Shown piece after piece: positions 51,497 through 60,439 of a DNA stretch of 64,000 nt. This DNA is from Ramlibacter alkalitolerans (GTDB lineage Bacteria; Pseudomonadota; Gammaproteobacteria; Burkholderiales; Burkholderiaceae_C), in NCBI RefSeq assembly GCF_016722765.1, contig NZ_JAEQND010000021.1, forward strand, positions 1 through 64,000. Direction: 5' to 3'. Both the position numbers and the translations under genes were made by a program. The notes beneath the pieces were generated by a model. The model did no database searches. It was not told the DNA's origin and saw only the letters and a list, made by a program, of their open reading frames with translations. Numbering within the stretch: position 1 is the first letter of the stretch; each line of letters begins with the position of its first letter.

Positions 51497-52522
51497 TCAG
51501 ATGCCCGCGGGACGCCGCATCGTCTTCATGCGGTCCATCGTCTTCACCGGCACCTGGCGGATCTGCGTTCCCTTCAGCACCGTGAGCGTGACCTCCCCCT
51601 CGGCCTCCGGGCGTGACCACAGTTTCTTGTAGAAGCCTTCCAGCGTGCTGACCTTCTCGCCGTCGATGGCGAGGACGATGTCGCCCTCCGCCAAGCCGGC
51701 GGCGAAGGCCGGTCCGTCTTCGCTCACGCGCACGATCTGCACGCGCCCGCCCTGTTCGGTGGAATTGATCCCGAGCCAGGGCCGGCGGCTGCTGCGGGTG
51801 CTGCCGGTTTGCTGCAGCTCCGCGAGGATGGGCCGCAGCAGGTCCACCGGCACGAACATGTTGCCCGGCCTGCCGTGGCTGTCACCGAGCGCGTCGCCCA
51901 CGAAGAGGCTGCCGATCCCGAGCAGTTCGCCGCGCGCGTTGAACAGGCCGGCGCCACTGTGCCTGCCCACCGGCGGGCTGGTGAAGAGCGCGCCTTCGAT
52001 GTGGTATTCCCAGTAGCCGGAGAAGGGGCGGGTGCTGACCAGTTCCGTCACCGCGGCGCCGCCGCCTTCGCCGCCGATGGCGGCCATCAGCTTCGCGCTG
52101 GCAGCGGTGCCGCTCGCCGTGCCCAGGGGCACGGGCTGCACGCGCAGGGGCAGCAGCGGCCGGATCAGGCCGAAGCCGGTGGCGAGGTCGTAGGCCACGG
52201 GGCGGGCCGGGAGCACGCGGTGGTCCTGCGTGGTGACCTGGATGCTGTCTGCTTCGAGAATGAGGTAGCCGATGGTCAGGATAAGGCCGTCGGGGCCGAT
52301 CACCACGCCGGAGCCGGTGCGCCGGCGCCCCAGCGTCTGGACGGAGCGCGCGTCTTCGGCCGCGTTGACCTGCACGCCGACGACGGCTTCCATCGCGCGC
52401 GACAAGGCGTCGATCGTCTCCTGCTCGCCGGCGGAAGGCGCGGCGGCGAGCGCCAGGGGTGCGCAGGCCCAAAGCACGAACGACGAGAGTGCCAGTGCGC
52501 GCAGCCGTGCGAGGAGGGACAT
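51497..52522 (-). CDS. HtrA-like trypsin-fold protein with PDZ domain and degenerate catalytic triad
   Basis: The 341-residue exported protein (signal MSLLARLRALALSSFVLWAC..., cleavage near 27) has a trypsin-like fold, TGSGVVIGPDGLILTIGYLI, and a C-terminal PDZ domain (WLGINSTEQGGRVQIVRVSEDG, AGLAEGDIVLAIDGEKV). In active HtrA proteins the first segment reads TNxHVV; here the His position is Tyr (TIGYLI). The Asp segment reads YDLATGFGLI, with Gly where the catalytic Asp is expected. The Ser loop GRHSGAGL keeps Ser. Two of three catalytic residues seem lost, so it is probably a non-proteolytic binding protein. It is divergent from the H-NS gene. Confidence 0.85.
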   Translation of the reverse strand: MSLLARLRALALSSFVLWACAPLALAAAPSAGEQETIDALSRAMEAVVGVQVNAAEDARSVQTLGRRRTGSGVVIGPDGLILTIGYLILEADSIQVTTQDHRVLPARPVAYDLATGFGLIRPLLPLRVQPVPLGTASGTAASAKLMAAIGGEGGGAAVTELVSTRPFSGYWEYHIEGALFTSPPVGRHSGAGLFNARGELLGIGSLFVGDALGDSHGRPGNMFVPVDLLRPILAELQQTGSTRSSRRPWLGINSTEQGGRVQIVRVSEDGPAFAAGLAEGDIVLAIDGEKVSTLEGFYKKLWSRPEAEGEVTLTVLKGTQIRQVPVKTMDRMKTMRRPAGI

Positions 52523-52669
52523 TCCGGATCCCCTGGAGTGGAGCCCCAGAATGCGGCAAAAGGCGCAGCGGTGCAAGATGGGAAATCGGCAGCCGTGCCC
52601 GGCCGTTGCCTGTCGCACATCGATTTCTTTTTGCATAATCGCGGGCACCCAATTCAAGGACGATCATCG

Positions 52670-53008
52670 ATGGCGACTTATCGCGAGTTGAAGGAACAGG
52701 CCGAAAAGCTGATGGCGGAAGCCGAAAGGATGCGCGAACAGGAAATCGCGGATGCCATTGCCGATATCAAGCAGAAGATCGAGCTTTACGGATTGACCGC
52801 GGCGGATCTCGGGCTGGCGAGAAATGGCGGCGGGCCCGGCAGCTCGCGCGCGCGGCCGGCCAAATCGGCCGCCAAATCGGCGGTGAAATACCGAGGCCCG
52901 AACGGCGAAACCTGGTCGGGTGGCCGCGGCCGCAAACCGCAATGGATCGTGGAAGCGCTCAAGCAGGGGCGCAACCTCGAGGAATTCGCGGTGCAGAACG
53001 CACGTTGA
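52670..53008 (+). CDS. H-NS family nucleoid-associated protein
   Basis: The 112-residue protein has an N-terminal coiled-coil oligomerisation part (YRELKEQAEKLMAEAERMRE) and the C-terminal DNA-binding motif KYRGPNGETWSGGRGRKPQWI, with the GRGRKP hook that enters the AT-rich minor groove. It is the short Burkholderiales/BpH3 form. H-NS proteins silence AT-rich acquired DNA, so the AT-rich sugar cassette in this window is a natural target. A hairpin terminator follows. Confidence 0.95.
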   Translation: MATYRELKEQAEKLMAEAERMREQEIADAIADIKQKIELYGLTAADLGLARNGGGPGSSRARPAKSAAKSAVKYRGPNGETWSGGRGRKPQWIVEALKQGRNLEEFAVQNAR

Positions 53009-53012
53009 AAAT

Positions 53013-53041
53013 GAAGAAGGGCCGCATTGCGGCCCTTTCGC
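53013..53041. terminator. Terminator after the H-NS gene
   Basis: The hairpin AAGGGCCGCA / TGCGGCCCTT runs into CGCTT. It lies in the gap between convergent genes, with an A run on one side and weak T run on the other. Confidence 0.75.
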
Positions 53042-53060
53042 TTATTGCACCCGGGGGGAT

Positions 53061-54176
53061 TCAGGTCGTCGCGTCGGCGGCGTCCTCGGCGGGCACCTCG
53101 GCACTGCTGCGATCGGCCATCGTCGCGACGCGCCGGTAGAACACGTGATAGGCCAGGAAGCAGCCCGCCAGCGAGGGCAGCAGGATATCGGCCCGGTTGT
53201 AGAAGAAGATCGCTGGCAGCACCGGAACGAGCGCGCAGATCCACATCACCACCGAGACGGCGGCGTTGCGCAGATTCGGGTGCGCACCGCGCATGCGCGG
53301 TTGCACGATCTGCGTCGCAACGAGGCTGTGCAGGTGATGGCGGTCCGCGGCGCCGGGAGAGCGACGCTGGCGGCTGCGGCGGATGATGCTGTAGATGACT
53401 TCCACCGTCGGATAGGCGCACAGCAGCACGCTGGCCCACGGCGACACGCGCGGATTGCGCGCCAGCAATTCCACCGTCAGCCACGCCAGGGTGAAGCCGG
53501 AGAAGTACGCGCCGCCGTCGCCGAGGAACAGCCGCCCCCACGGGAAGTTGACCACCCAGAACCCGGCCACGCCGGCTCCGACGACCAACGCAACCGTTGC
53601 GAGCGGGACGTCGCCGACCGAATAAGCGATCGTGGCGAGGGCCACCAGCGAGATCATCAGCGTGCCGCTGGCCAGGCCGTGGAAGCCGTCGATGATGTTG
53701 ATGGCGTTGGCGACGCCGCCGACGGCGAAGGCCGTGAACAGGATGGCGAAGGGCCAGAACGCGAGCATGCTGTCCGCCAGCGGGATGTCGAGCCGGTTGA
53801 TGCCGTAGCCGCTCCATAGCGCGGCCAAGCCGCCGCTGCCCATGGTGACCAGCAGGCGCGCACGCACGCTCACGCGCTTGGTCACGTCTTCCACCAGGCC
53901 GACCAGCAGGGCGGGCATGCCCGCGAGCAGCGCCGTGCCGAGCAGCTTCGCTTCGCTTGCGCCGGGAAGCACGATCCAGGCGGCGGTGATCGCGATGTAG
54001 ATGGCGATGCCGCCCACGCGCGGCGTTGGATCCAGGTGGAACTTCTGGACTGCGCCGGGCAGGTCCATGGTCAGGTGGCCGTGCTTGTGCGCGCTGAGCA
54101 CGAGAGCCTGCGCGATCACATACGACAACGTGAGAGTCACCGCAACAACTGCGGTAGAACTCAAGTAGGGCACCAC
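53061..54176 (-). CDS. WecA/MraY-like undecaprenyl-phosphate sugar phosphotransferase
   Basis: The 371-residue polytopic protein (about 10-11 helices) has the WecA/MraY strings KFHLDPTPRVGGIAIYIAI, LVGLVEDVTKRVS, ANAINIIDGFHGLASG and RLFLGDGGAYFSGF, including the acidic and His motifs of the active site. It would prime a lipid carrier with a HexNAc-phosphate (as WecA does), which is a second possible starter besides the ExoY-like enzyme at 25666. It lies 188 bases downstream of the wzc gene on the same strand. The donor sugar is inferred only from family. Confidence 0.9.
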   Translation of the reverse strand: MVPYLSSTAVVAVTLTLSYVIAQALVLSAHKHGHLTMDLPGAVQKFHLDPTPRVGGIAIYIAITAAWIVLPGASEAKLLGTALLAGMPALLVGLVEDVTKRVSVRARLLVTMGSGGLAALWSGYGINRLDIPLADSMLAFWPFAILFTAFAVGGVANAINIIDGFHGLASGTLMISLVALATIAYSVGDVPLATVALVVGAGVAGFWVVNFPWGRLFLGDGGAYFSGFTLAWLTVELLARNPRVSPWASVLLCAYPTVEVIYSIIRRSRQRRSPGAADRHHLHSLVATQIVQPRMRGAHPNLRNAAVSVVMWICALVPVLPAIFFYNRADILLPSLAGCFLAYHVFYRRVATMADRSSAEVPAEDAADATT

Positions 54177-54364
54177 GTGTTCCTCCTGTGGGAGATCAGG
54201 ATGGACCGTCTGATCGCGGCGGGCTCTTGGGCCCCGCCTTGTCGTTGTTTGTTTCTTCTACGAGCCGACTGTCACAGAGCTGCGGACTGTATGGCACGCC
54301 CGTCCCCGTGGCAAGCACCGTTGCACACTAATTGGGTAAGGGCGGACTCCGTGCATCACCGCGG

Positions 54365-56617
54365 TTACTTCCCCGGCGAATACGTATAGGCGCGATAGCG
54401 ATAGCCGCCGTACTTGTACGCGTAGCTGCCGTAGTGGCGGCGGCTCAGATCCAGCGCGTTGAGCAGCACGCCCGTGACGGACTTGCCTGCATGCGACAGC
54501 CGCTTGGCGCACTCGACGATTTCTCCCATCTGCGTCTCCCCCGCGCGGGCCACGAGCAGAAGCGCGCCGGCCTGGGTTGCGATGGCGGGAGTGTCCGCCG
54601 CCACGAGCACCGGCGGTGTATCCACGATGACGTAGTCGTATTCGGCGGAAAGCTGCTGCAGCAGGTTGACCAGCGCGCCGCTCATCATCAGTTCCGCGGG
54701 ATTGGGCGGCAGCACACCGGTGGTGAGCAGGTCGAGGTTGGGCAGAACGTCGCGGCGGATCACGTCCTGCGGCTGCAGCACGCCGGCGATCAGCTCCGAC
54801 AGGCCGCGCTGGCGCGCCAGCCCGAAGTACTGGTTCAGGTGACCCTTGCGCAGGTCCGCGTCGATCAGCAGCACGTGCTTGCCGCTGGCGGCGAGCACAG
54901 CGGCGAAGTTGGAGGAGATGAAGCTCTTGCCGACGCTGGGCGTCGCACCCGTGATCAGGATGCGGTTGGAGCCCGACTCCAGCATCGCGAACTGCAGCGC
55001 GGTGCGCAGGCTGCGCAGGCTCTCGATCGCCGCATCGTCGGGCAGGGTGGCCGCCAGCACGTGCACGCCAGGTTGCTTCTCCGTCGTCTTGCGGGCGAGT
55101 TCGGCCTGCGTGCCGCTCAAGGGAATCGTGCTGTACACGTTGAGGCTGGTTTCGGCCTCGATCTCCTGGGCGCTGCGGATGCCGCGGAAGAATGCATTGC
55201 GGGCGAGTGCCAGCAGCGCGCCGCCGACCAGGCCGACCAGGGCGGCCACGCCCAGGATGGCAGGCCGGTTCGGGCCGACCGGCAGCTCGGGCCGGGTGGC
55301 CTGGTCGATCACGCGGACGTTGCCGATCTTGCCTTCGCGCACCAGCTGCAACTGCAGCGTGGTGTTGCGCAGCTGCTGGTACAGGTCGTTGGACACCCGC
55401 ACGTCGCGCTCGAGGCGCAGGGCGTCCTGCTGCACGGCCGGCATCTTGCGGATGCTCGCATTCGCGCGCGACAGCTCCTGCTGCCAGGCGTTGATCTGCG
55501 AGTCGAGCGTCTTGACGGCAGGGTGGTCGGCGGTGAAGCGCGTGATCAGCTCGCGCCGCTTCTGCTGGGCCTCGAACATCTTGCCTTCGAGGTCGGCGGT
55601 GCGCGTCAGCGCCATCTTGGCTTCTTCATCGAGCGCGACGGAGCCTTGCTGGTTGCGGTAGCGCGTATAGAGCTCCTCGGCGTGCGTCAGCTGCTTCTTG
55701 AACTGCGGCATCTGCACGTCGAGGAAGGCCAGCGTCTTCTCGGCTTCCGCGGCCTTGCGGTCGACGTTCTGGCGCACGTACTGGCGCCCGATCTCGTTCA
55801 GGACGACGATCAGCTGGTCAGGATCGGAGCTGGTGAGTGATACATCCAGGATGCCGGATTGGCGACCCTTTTCGTTCAGTTTCAGGTTGCGCTGCAATTC
55901 CTCCACCGCCGAAAGCCGCGAGCGACGCAGGAGGGTGAATTCCGCGCCGGGATTGCCCTGCAGGTTCGTGATGGTGAGTTCGATGCGACCCAGGTGCGAG
56001 TCGGAAACGAGGGGCGTGCCTACGCGCCCCCGCAGCGGCTGGCTCAGGCGCGGGTTGGACAGCTGGTATTCGCCGTTGCCCAGCGCGGTCACCCGGAATT
56101 CCGACCCTTCGAGCTGGCGCGGCACCTGGAACGACGGCACCGTGATCGACTCGGTTCCGGACACGTAGCCAGGCATCCCGAGGAAGCCCGGTGTCGAGAG
56201 GCCGTCGGCATGGCGCGCCAGCGCGTCGCCGACGACGGGGATGTAGCGGGGGTGCGCCCTGATATAGAGGCGGGCGTTGTCCACCGCCTCGCCGATCACC
56301 AGGCGCGAACGCAGGATCTCGAGCTCCGCCGAGGTGGCGGTCTTCACGTCCACCAGGCCGGCGGCCTCGCCGAGCACGCCTTTCGCGTTGCCCGTGTTGT
56401 CCTCCACCTGCACCAGGAGGTTGGCCTCGTAGATCGGCCGCGCGAGGAAGGCATAGGCGCCGCCCAGGCCCACTGCCAGCGCCACGATCGCTGCGACGAG
56501 CCAGCGGTTGTCGACGACGATGTCCCAGTATTCGACGAGGTTGATGCCGCGTTCCTCGTCGCGTGCGACGCTGGGCGGCGGCATCAGCTGCGACTGCAGT
56601 GGATGGGGAGCGTTCAT
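54365..56617 (-). CDS. wzc: Wzc polysaccharide co-polymerase / bacterial tyrosine kinase (wza-linked copy)
   Basis: The 750-residue protein has a Wzz domain (membrane helices around 40-60 and 460-480), Walker A GATPSVGKSF near 560, Walker A' VLLIDADLRKG, Walker B VIVDTPPV and a tyrosine-rich tail (YAYKYGGYRYRAYTY). It autophosphorylates on the tail, cycles with the phosphatase encoded upstream, and works with Wza in export. The start MNAPHPLQSQL matches the paralogue at 38010-40268. Base composition is GC-rich like the core genome, so this is probably the resident copy. It starts 11 bases after the phosphatase stop. Confidence 0.95.
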   Translation of the reverse strand: MNAPHPLQSQLMPPPSVARDEERGINLVEYWDIVVDNRWLVAAIVALAVGLGGAYAFLARPIYEANLLVQVEDNTGNAKGVLGEAAGLVDVKTATSAELEILRSRLVIGEAVDNARLYIRAHPRYIPVVGDALARHADGLSTPGFLGMPGYVSGTESITVPSFQVPRQLEGSEFRVTALGNGEYQLSNPRLSQPLRGRVGTPLVSDSHLGRIELTITNLQGNPGAEFTLLRRSRLSAVEELQRNLKLNEKGRQSGILDVSLTSSDPDQLIVVLNEIGRQYVRQNVDRKAAEAEKTLAFLDVQMPQFKKQLTHAEELYTRYRNQQGSVALDEEAKMALTRTADLEGKMFEAQQKRRELITRFTADHPAVKTLDSQINAWQQELSRANASIRKMPAVQQDALRLERDVRVSNDLYQQLRNTTLQLQLVREGKIGNVRVIDQATRPELPVGPNRPAILGVAALVGLVGGALLALARNAFFRGIRSAQEIEAETSLNVYSTIPLSGTQAELARKTTEKQPGVHVLAATLPDDAAIESLRSLRTALQFAMLESGSNRILITGATPSVGKSFISSNFAAVLAASGKHVLLIDADLRKGHLNQYFGLARQRGLSELIAGVLQPQDVIRRDVLPNLDLLTTGVLPPNPAELMMSGALVNLLQQLSAEYDYVIVDTPPVLVAADTPAIATQAGALLLVARAGETQMGEIVECAKRLSHAGKSVTGVLLNALDLSRRHYGSYAYKYGGYRYRAYTYSPGK

Positions 56618-56628
56618 GATGGGCAACT

Positions 56629-57060
56629 TCAGAGTCTGCGGATGCGCTGCACCCAGGAAGTCACGCCTTCGTCGATGAGCTTCAAGGCGTGACGGAAAAC
56701 CGGCTCCGGTTGCCGGTACGGATCTGGAATATCGCGGTCCGCGTGTTCGCCGAGGCGGAACACGCGGCCGCAGATTTCCGGATACAGGGACTCGATCTGA
56801 CGTCGCTGCTCCCGGCTCATGACAAGCACCATGTCGGCATCGAGGCACATCTTGCGCGTAATCTGCAGCGCGCGGTGGCCCGAGATGTCGAGGCCGCGCT
56901 CGTGCAGCAGCTTGACGGCGATTTCATCCGCCGGCGAGCCGATCAGCGCTCCGAGGCCCGCCGACTGGACGCGCCATGCCGGCAGTTGCGCGGCCAGCAT
57001 GCCCTCTGCCATCGGGCTGCGACACACGTTCCCTATGCAGACGACCAGGAGGTTCTTCAC
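56629..57060 (-). CDS. wzb: Low-molecular-weight protein-tyrosine phosphatase (Wzb-like)
   Basis: The 143-residue enzyme starts with GTG as (M)KNLLVVCIGNVCRSPMAEG, carrying the C-x5-R phosphate loop (CIGNVCR) and, near the C-terminus, the general acid Asp in DIPDPYRQPEPVF. It dephosphorylates the tyrosine-rich tail of Wzc. The GTG overlaps the wza stop (GTGA), so the two are translationally coupled; the order wza-wzb-wzc is that of E. coli capsule loci. Confidence 0.95.
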   Translation of the reverse strand: MKNLLVVCIGNVCRSPMAEGMLAAQLPAWRVQSAGLGALIGSPADEIAVKLLHERGLDISGHRALQITRKMCLDADMVLVMSREQRRQIESLYPEICGRVFRLGEHADRDIPDPYRQPEPVFRHALKLIDEGVTSWVQRIRRL

Positions 57061-58217
57061 GGATTGACGATGTTGCGTCCGGTGGTCACTGCCTGCGCGC
57101 TCGGAAGGATCAGGCTGATGACGCGGTTCCACTGCACCAGCGGCACGGCATCCACGTACACGACATCGCGAGGCTGCAGGTAGAAGTTGTCCGCCAGTGC
57201 CAGCGCGCTGGGATTGCTGGCGTTCAGGTGGTACAGCACGGGCGCCTCCTGGCCCACGTTGCGGATCACGTAGATCTGCCCGGGGTTGGAGGTGCCGAGG
57301 TTGGGCCCGCCGACGTCGCCGAGGGCTTCGTTGAGCGTGAGCCGGCCGTTGCGCATCGGCAGCGAGGAGGGCCGCACGATCTCGCCCATCACGAACACCT
57401 TGTTGTCTTCGCGGTTGCGCACCGTGACGAGGTCGCCGGACTGCAGCAGGATTCGGTTGGGGTTGACGCCCAGTTCCTGCAGGCGCACCAGGTTGATCAC
57501 CGTGGTGACGTCGTTGCGCGTGAGCGTGACGAACGAGCGGTCGCCGTTCTGCGTGATGCCGCCGGCGCGGTTGATGGCTTCGCTGAGCGTCATCGGCACG
57601 TCGGTGAAGATCTGCGTGCCCGGAACGCGCACTTCGCCGTCGACGTAGGCGCGGCGGCTGCGGAAGGCGGCGATGCGCACGCTCACCTGCGGATCCTTGA
57701 TCACGCTGCGGATGCGGCCTTCGATCACTTCGGCCGCCTGCGATTCCGTCAGCCCGCCAACCTTCACCCGGCGTGCGTAGGGGAAGAAGATGAAGCCTTC
57801 ATCGTCCACGATGAAGCCGGGCGCGCCGCTGATCCCGGTGGGGTCCCCGCCTTGCGTGATCACCGCGCCGCCCAGCGGCTGCAGTTCCGGGTGGTCGTAC
57901 ACGGTCACGCTGATGATGTCGCTGGGCCCGATGGTGTAGGGGCGCGGCTGGGCGAAGAGGCGCTGCACGTCCTCGGGGATCGTCCTCGGCCGGCTGGCGA
58001 GCTGGGCCTGCACCAGGGAGGGCGTGATGGGCGTGATCACGCCCGCCGGTGGTGCATTCGGGTCGATCGGCGCCGACTGGCCGAGCGTGACGCTCGAGCG
58101 CATCTCCGGGTCGGCGAAGTCGAAACCCGGACCCGTCACCACGGCGCACCCTTGCAGGGTGACGACGGTGGCCGCGAAGAACCACGAAAAAACCGCGCGA
58201 AGACTCGTTGTACCCAT
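57057..58217 (-). CDS. wza: Wza-like polysaccharide export lipoprotein
   Basis: The 386-residue outer-membrane protein has a lipobox (VVTLQGCAVVTGPG, Cys at about 24), a Poly_export domain (YTIGPSDIISVTVYDHPEL), and repeated SLBB-type units (VKVGGLTESQAAEVIEGRI; RVPGTQIFTDVPMTLSEAINRAGG; RPSSLPMRNGRLTLNEALGDVGG). It forms the outer-membrane export channel for the polymer. The ATG at 58217 gives MGTTSLRAVFSWFFAATVV. It heads the wza-wzb-wzc operon; the promoter should lie in the 635 bases up to the tRNA gene. Confidence 0.95.
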   Translation of the reverse strand: MGTTSLRAVFSWFFAATVVTLQGCAVVTGPGFDFADPEMRSSVTLGQSAPIDPNAPPAGVITPITPSLVQAQLASRPRTIPEDVQRLFAQPRPYTIGPSDIISVTVYDHPELQPLGGAVITQGGDPTGISGAPGFIVDDEGFIFFPYARRVKVGGLTESQAAEVIEGRIRSVIKDPQVSVRIAAFRSRRAYVDGEVRVPGTQIFTDVPMTLSEAINRAGGITQNGDRSFVTLTRNDVTTVINLVRLQELGVNPNRILLQSGDLVTVRNREDNKVFVMGEIVRPSSLPMRNGRLTLNEALGDVGGPNLGTSNPGQIYVIRNVGQEAPVLYHLNASNPSALALADNFYLQPRDVVYVDAVPLVQWNRVISLILPSAQAVTTGRNIVNP

Positions 58218-58852
58218 ATCCCCTTGCTCTAAGTAAGCGCCAGACTTTACTGGAGTGAAGCGGATCCGTTCTCCGCACCAACCCCTGATTTTCCCCTGAT
58301 GTACGGTCCTGCCGCCATCCGCCATCATGTTGCAGCATCTCCCCGGACACCAGCCGTGCGGAAGGTAAAGCAGGGCTTGCGCCAGCCGCCTGGCAGCGGC
58401 CGCCGCGAAGCACCGAGGCGCCCACCCAGCCCTGCTCGTCCGTTGCATACGCGCGCCGGCACTCGCGCGCCACGCGCAAGGCAGCACGACCGCAGCGGAG
58501 GCGCTTTGCCGCTCGACGCCCACGCAAGGTTCACGCGGCTGGCGGTGTCGATCCTCCATTTGGTGGAGGCGAAGCGGCCTGGAAGCGCGCGCCTGCGCGC
58601 AACGACTGCGATGCAATTTGCGCCCGGCGTTACCTGCCCGAATGGCTGCTGCACCGGATGCACGTTGGACGACGACAACGCGACAGCAGCCGCACGCGCA
58701 CATTGCGGAAGATGCCTCATGGGGCGGGCGATCTTACCTGCGCCAGTCGAATTCGGAAATTGCGCGGCGGGCAGTTTCGACGCGGGCAGCCGCCTCGAAT
58801 TGGATGAAGGGATTGCGCCGAACGCGTTTGCGTCGCGCGCAGGGCGGACGGC
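58218..58852. other. Gap between wza and tRNA-Leu without a recognisable gene
   Basis: No reading frame here has family features on either strand. The part next to wza must hold the wza-wzb-wzc promoter; I could not pick a convincing -35/-10 pair. A long frame on the minus strand is a read-through of the tRNA gene. Confidence 0.55.
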
Positions 58853-58939
58853 TGGTGCCGGAGGCCGGAATCGAACCGGCACGGTGTTGCCACCGGCAGA
58901 TTTTGAGTCTGCTGCGTCTACCGATTTCGCCACTCCGGC
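58853..58939 (-). tRNA. tRNA-Leu (anticodon CAA)
   Basis: On the minus strand the sequence starts GCCGGAGTGGCGAAATCGG and ends CTCCGGCACCA, forming a 7-base acceptor stem (GCCGGAG/CTCCGGC). The anticodon arm GCAGA-CTCAAAA-TCTGC gives anticodon CAA. A long variable arm and GGTTCGATTCC T-arm are present, as expected for leucine tRNA. CCA is encoded. Length with CCA is 87 bases. Confidence 0.97.
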
Positions 58940-58980
58940 AGAGAAAAAGAGGCGCCGGAAATTATGGCACAGTGAGGTGC

Positions 58981-59883
58981 ATGAACTATCCCACGATCGA
59001 GGATGCAATCGGTCGGACGCCGCTGGTGAGATTGCAGCGCATCGGCTCCCAGGTGTGCGAGCAACGTGGCAACGTGATCCTCGGCAAGCTCGAAGGCAAC
59101 AACCCCGCCGGCTCCGTCAAGGACCGGCCCGCCCTGTCGATGATCAAGCGCGCCGAGGAGCGCGGCGAGATCCAGCCCGGCGACACGCTCATCGAGGCGA
59201 CCTCCGGCAACACCGGCATCGCCCTGGCGATGGCCGCCGCCATCCGCGGCTACCGCATGGTGCTGATCATGCCGGAGGACCTCTCCGTCGAACGGGCGCA
59301 GAGCATGAAGGCCTTCGGCGCCGAACTCGTGCTCACGCCCAAGAGCGGGGGCATGGAATACGCGCGCGACCTGGCCGAGAACATGCAGCGCGAAGGCAAG
59401 GGCCGCGTGCTCGACCAGTTCGCCAACGCCGACAACCCGCGCATCCATTACGAGACGACCGGCCCCGAGCTGTGGGACCAGACGCAGGGTCGCATTACCC
59501 ACTTCGTCTCGGCGATGGGGACCACCGGCACGATCACCGGCGTGTCGCGTTTCCTCAAGCAGAAGAACCCCGCCGTGCGCATCATCGGCGCGCAGCCGAG
59601 CGAAGGCTCGCGCATTCCCGGCATCCGCAAGTGGCCCGAGGAATACATGCCGAAGATCTACGACCCCACCGCGGTCGACGAGACGGTCTCGGTGAGCCAG
59701 GACGAGGCCGAGGAGATGTGCCGCCGGCTGGCCCGCGAGGAAGGCATCTTCGGCGGCATCTCGGCCGCCGGCGCCTGCTGGGTCGCGCTGCAGGTCGCGC
59801 AGCAGGTGGAGAACGCCACCATCGTGTTCGTCGTGTGCGACCGCGGCGACCGCTATCTCTCCACCGGCGTGTTCCCCGCCTGA
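58981..59883 (+). CDS. cysM: Cysteine synthase B (O-acetylserine sulfhydrylase, CysM)
   Basis: The 300-residue PLP enzyme starts MNYPTIEDAIGRTPLVRLQRI and has the cofactor lysine in NPAGSVKDRPAL (about residue 48), the phosphate loops EATSGNTGIAL and GTTGTITG, and the CysM-specific C-terminus RGDRYLSTGVFPA. It makes cysteine from O-acetylserine and sulfide or thiosulfate. The plus-strand genes that follow (Nudix, TusA-like, mutarotase) are tightly spaced. Confidence 0.94.
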   Translation: MNYPTIEDAIGRTPLVRLQRIGSQVCEQRGNVILGKLEGNNPAGSVKDRPALSMIKRAEERGEIQPGDTLIEATSGNTGIALAMAAAIRGYRMVLIMPEDLSVERAQSMKAFGAELVLTPKSGGMEYARDLAENMQREGKGRVLDQFANADNPRIHYETTGPELWDQTQGRITHFVSAMGTTGTITGVSRFLKQKNPAVRIIGAQPSEGSRIPGIRKWPEEYMPKIYDPTAVDETVSVSQDEAEEMCRRLAREEGIFGGISAAGACWVALQVAQQVENATIVFVVCDRGDRYLSTGVFPA

Positions 59884-59899
59884 AGCCGCCCGCGCAGCG

Positions 59900-60430
59900 A
59901 TGAGCGAGTACCGCTTCTGCCCGCAGTGCGCGAGCCCCCTCGCGTGGCTGGCGCAGATGGAGGACGGCGGCGAAAAGCAGCGCCTGCGCTGCCCCGCCTG
60001 CGCCTGGACGCACTGGAACAACCCGACGCCCGTGCTCGCCGCGGTGGTCGAATACCAGGGCCGCATCCTGCTGGCCCGCAATGCAGCCTGGACGAACAAG
60101 ATGTATGCGCTGATCACCGGCTTCATGGAAGCCGGCGAGACGCCGCAGGAAGGCATCGCGCGCGAGATCGCGGAGGAAACGAGCCTGCAGGCGCGCTCGC
60201 TGGACCTGATCGGCGTCTACGACTTCCAGCGCATGAACCAGGTCATCATCGCCTACCATGCGGAATGCGAGGGCGAGGTGAAGCTGTCGCCGGAGCTGGT
60301 GGACTACCGCCTGTTCGCTTTCGAGCAGGTGCGCTGCTGGCCCGCGGGCACGGGCCACGCGCTGGCCGACTGGCTGCGCTCCCGCGGCTACGGGCCGCAG
60401 TACATGGAGCCGCCGGCGCGCCCGTCCTGA
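59900..60430 (+). CDS. Nudix hydrolase with N-terminal zinc ribbon
   Basis: The 176-residue protein has two CxxC pairs (FCPQCAS near 7-11 and RCPACAW near 30-35), forming a zinc ribbon, and a complete Nudix box G-FMEAGETPQEGIAREIAEETS (about 73-95) after TNKMYALIT. It resembles the C-terminal half of NudC (NADH pyrophosphatase), with YDFQRMNQVIIAYHAE similar to the NudC SQPWPFP-adjacent region but lacking that exact motif, so the substrate (NADH, capped RNA or another nucleotide) is open. It follows cysM by 16 bases. Confidence 0.88.
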   Translation: MSEYRFCPQCASPLAWLAQMEDGGEKQRLRCPACAWTHWNNPTPVLAAVVEYQGRILLARNAAWTNKMYALITGFMEAGETPQEGIAREIAEETSLQARSLDLIGVYDFQRMNQVIIAYHAECEGEVKLSPELVDYRLFAFEQVRCWPAGTGHALADWLRSRGYGPQYMEPPARPS

Positions 60431-60439
60431 GGAGAAGAG

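Noticed and set aside
54332..55840. Open frame of about 500 codons on the plus strand opposite wzc
   Set aside because: It is antisense to a strongly supported kinase gene, with no motifs.
58325..59008. Minus-strand frame containing the string GVAKSVDAADSKSAGGNTVPVR
   Set aside because: This string is the familiar mistranslation of a tRNA gene; it coincides with tRNA-Leu at 58853-58939.
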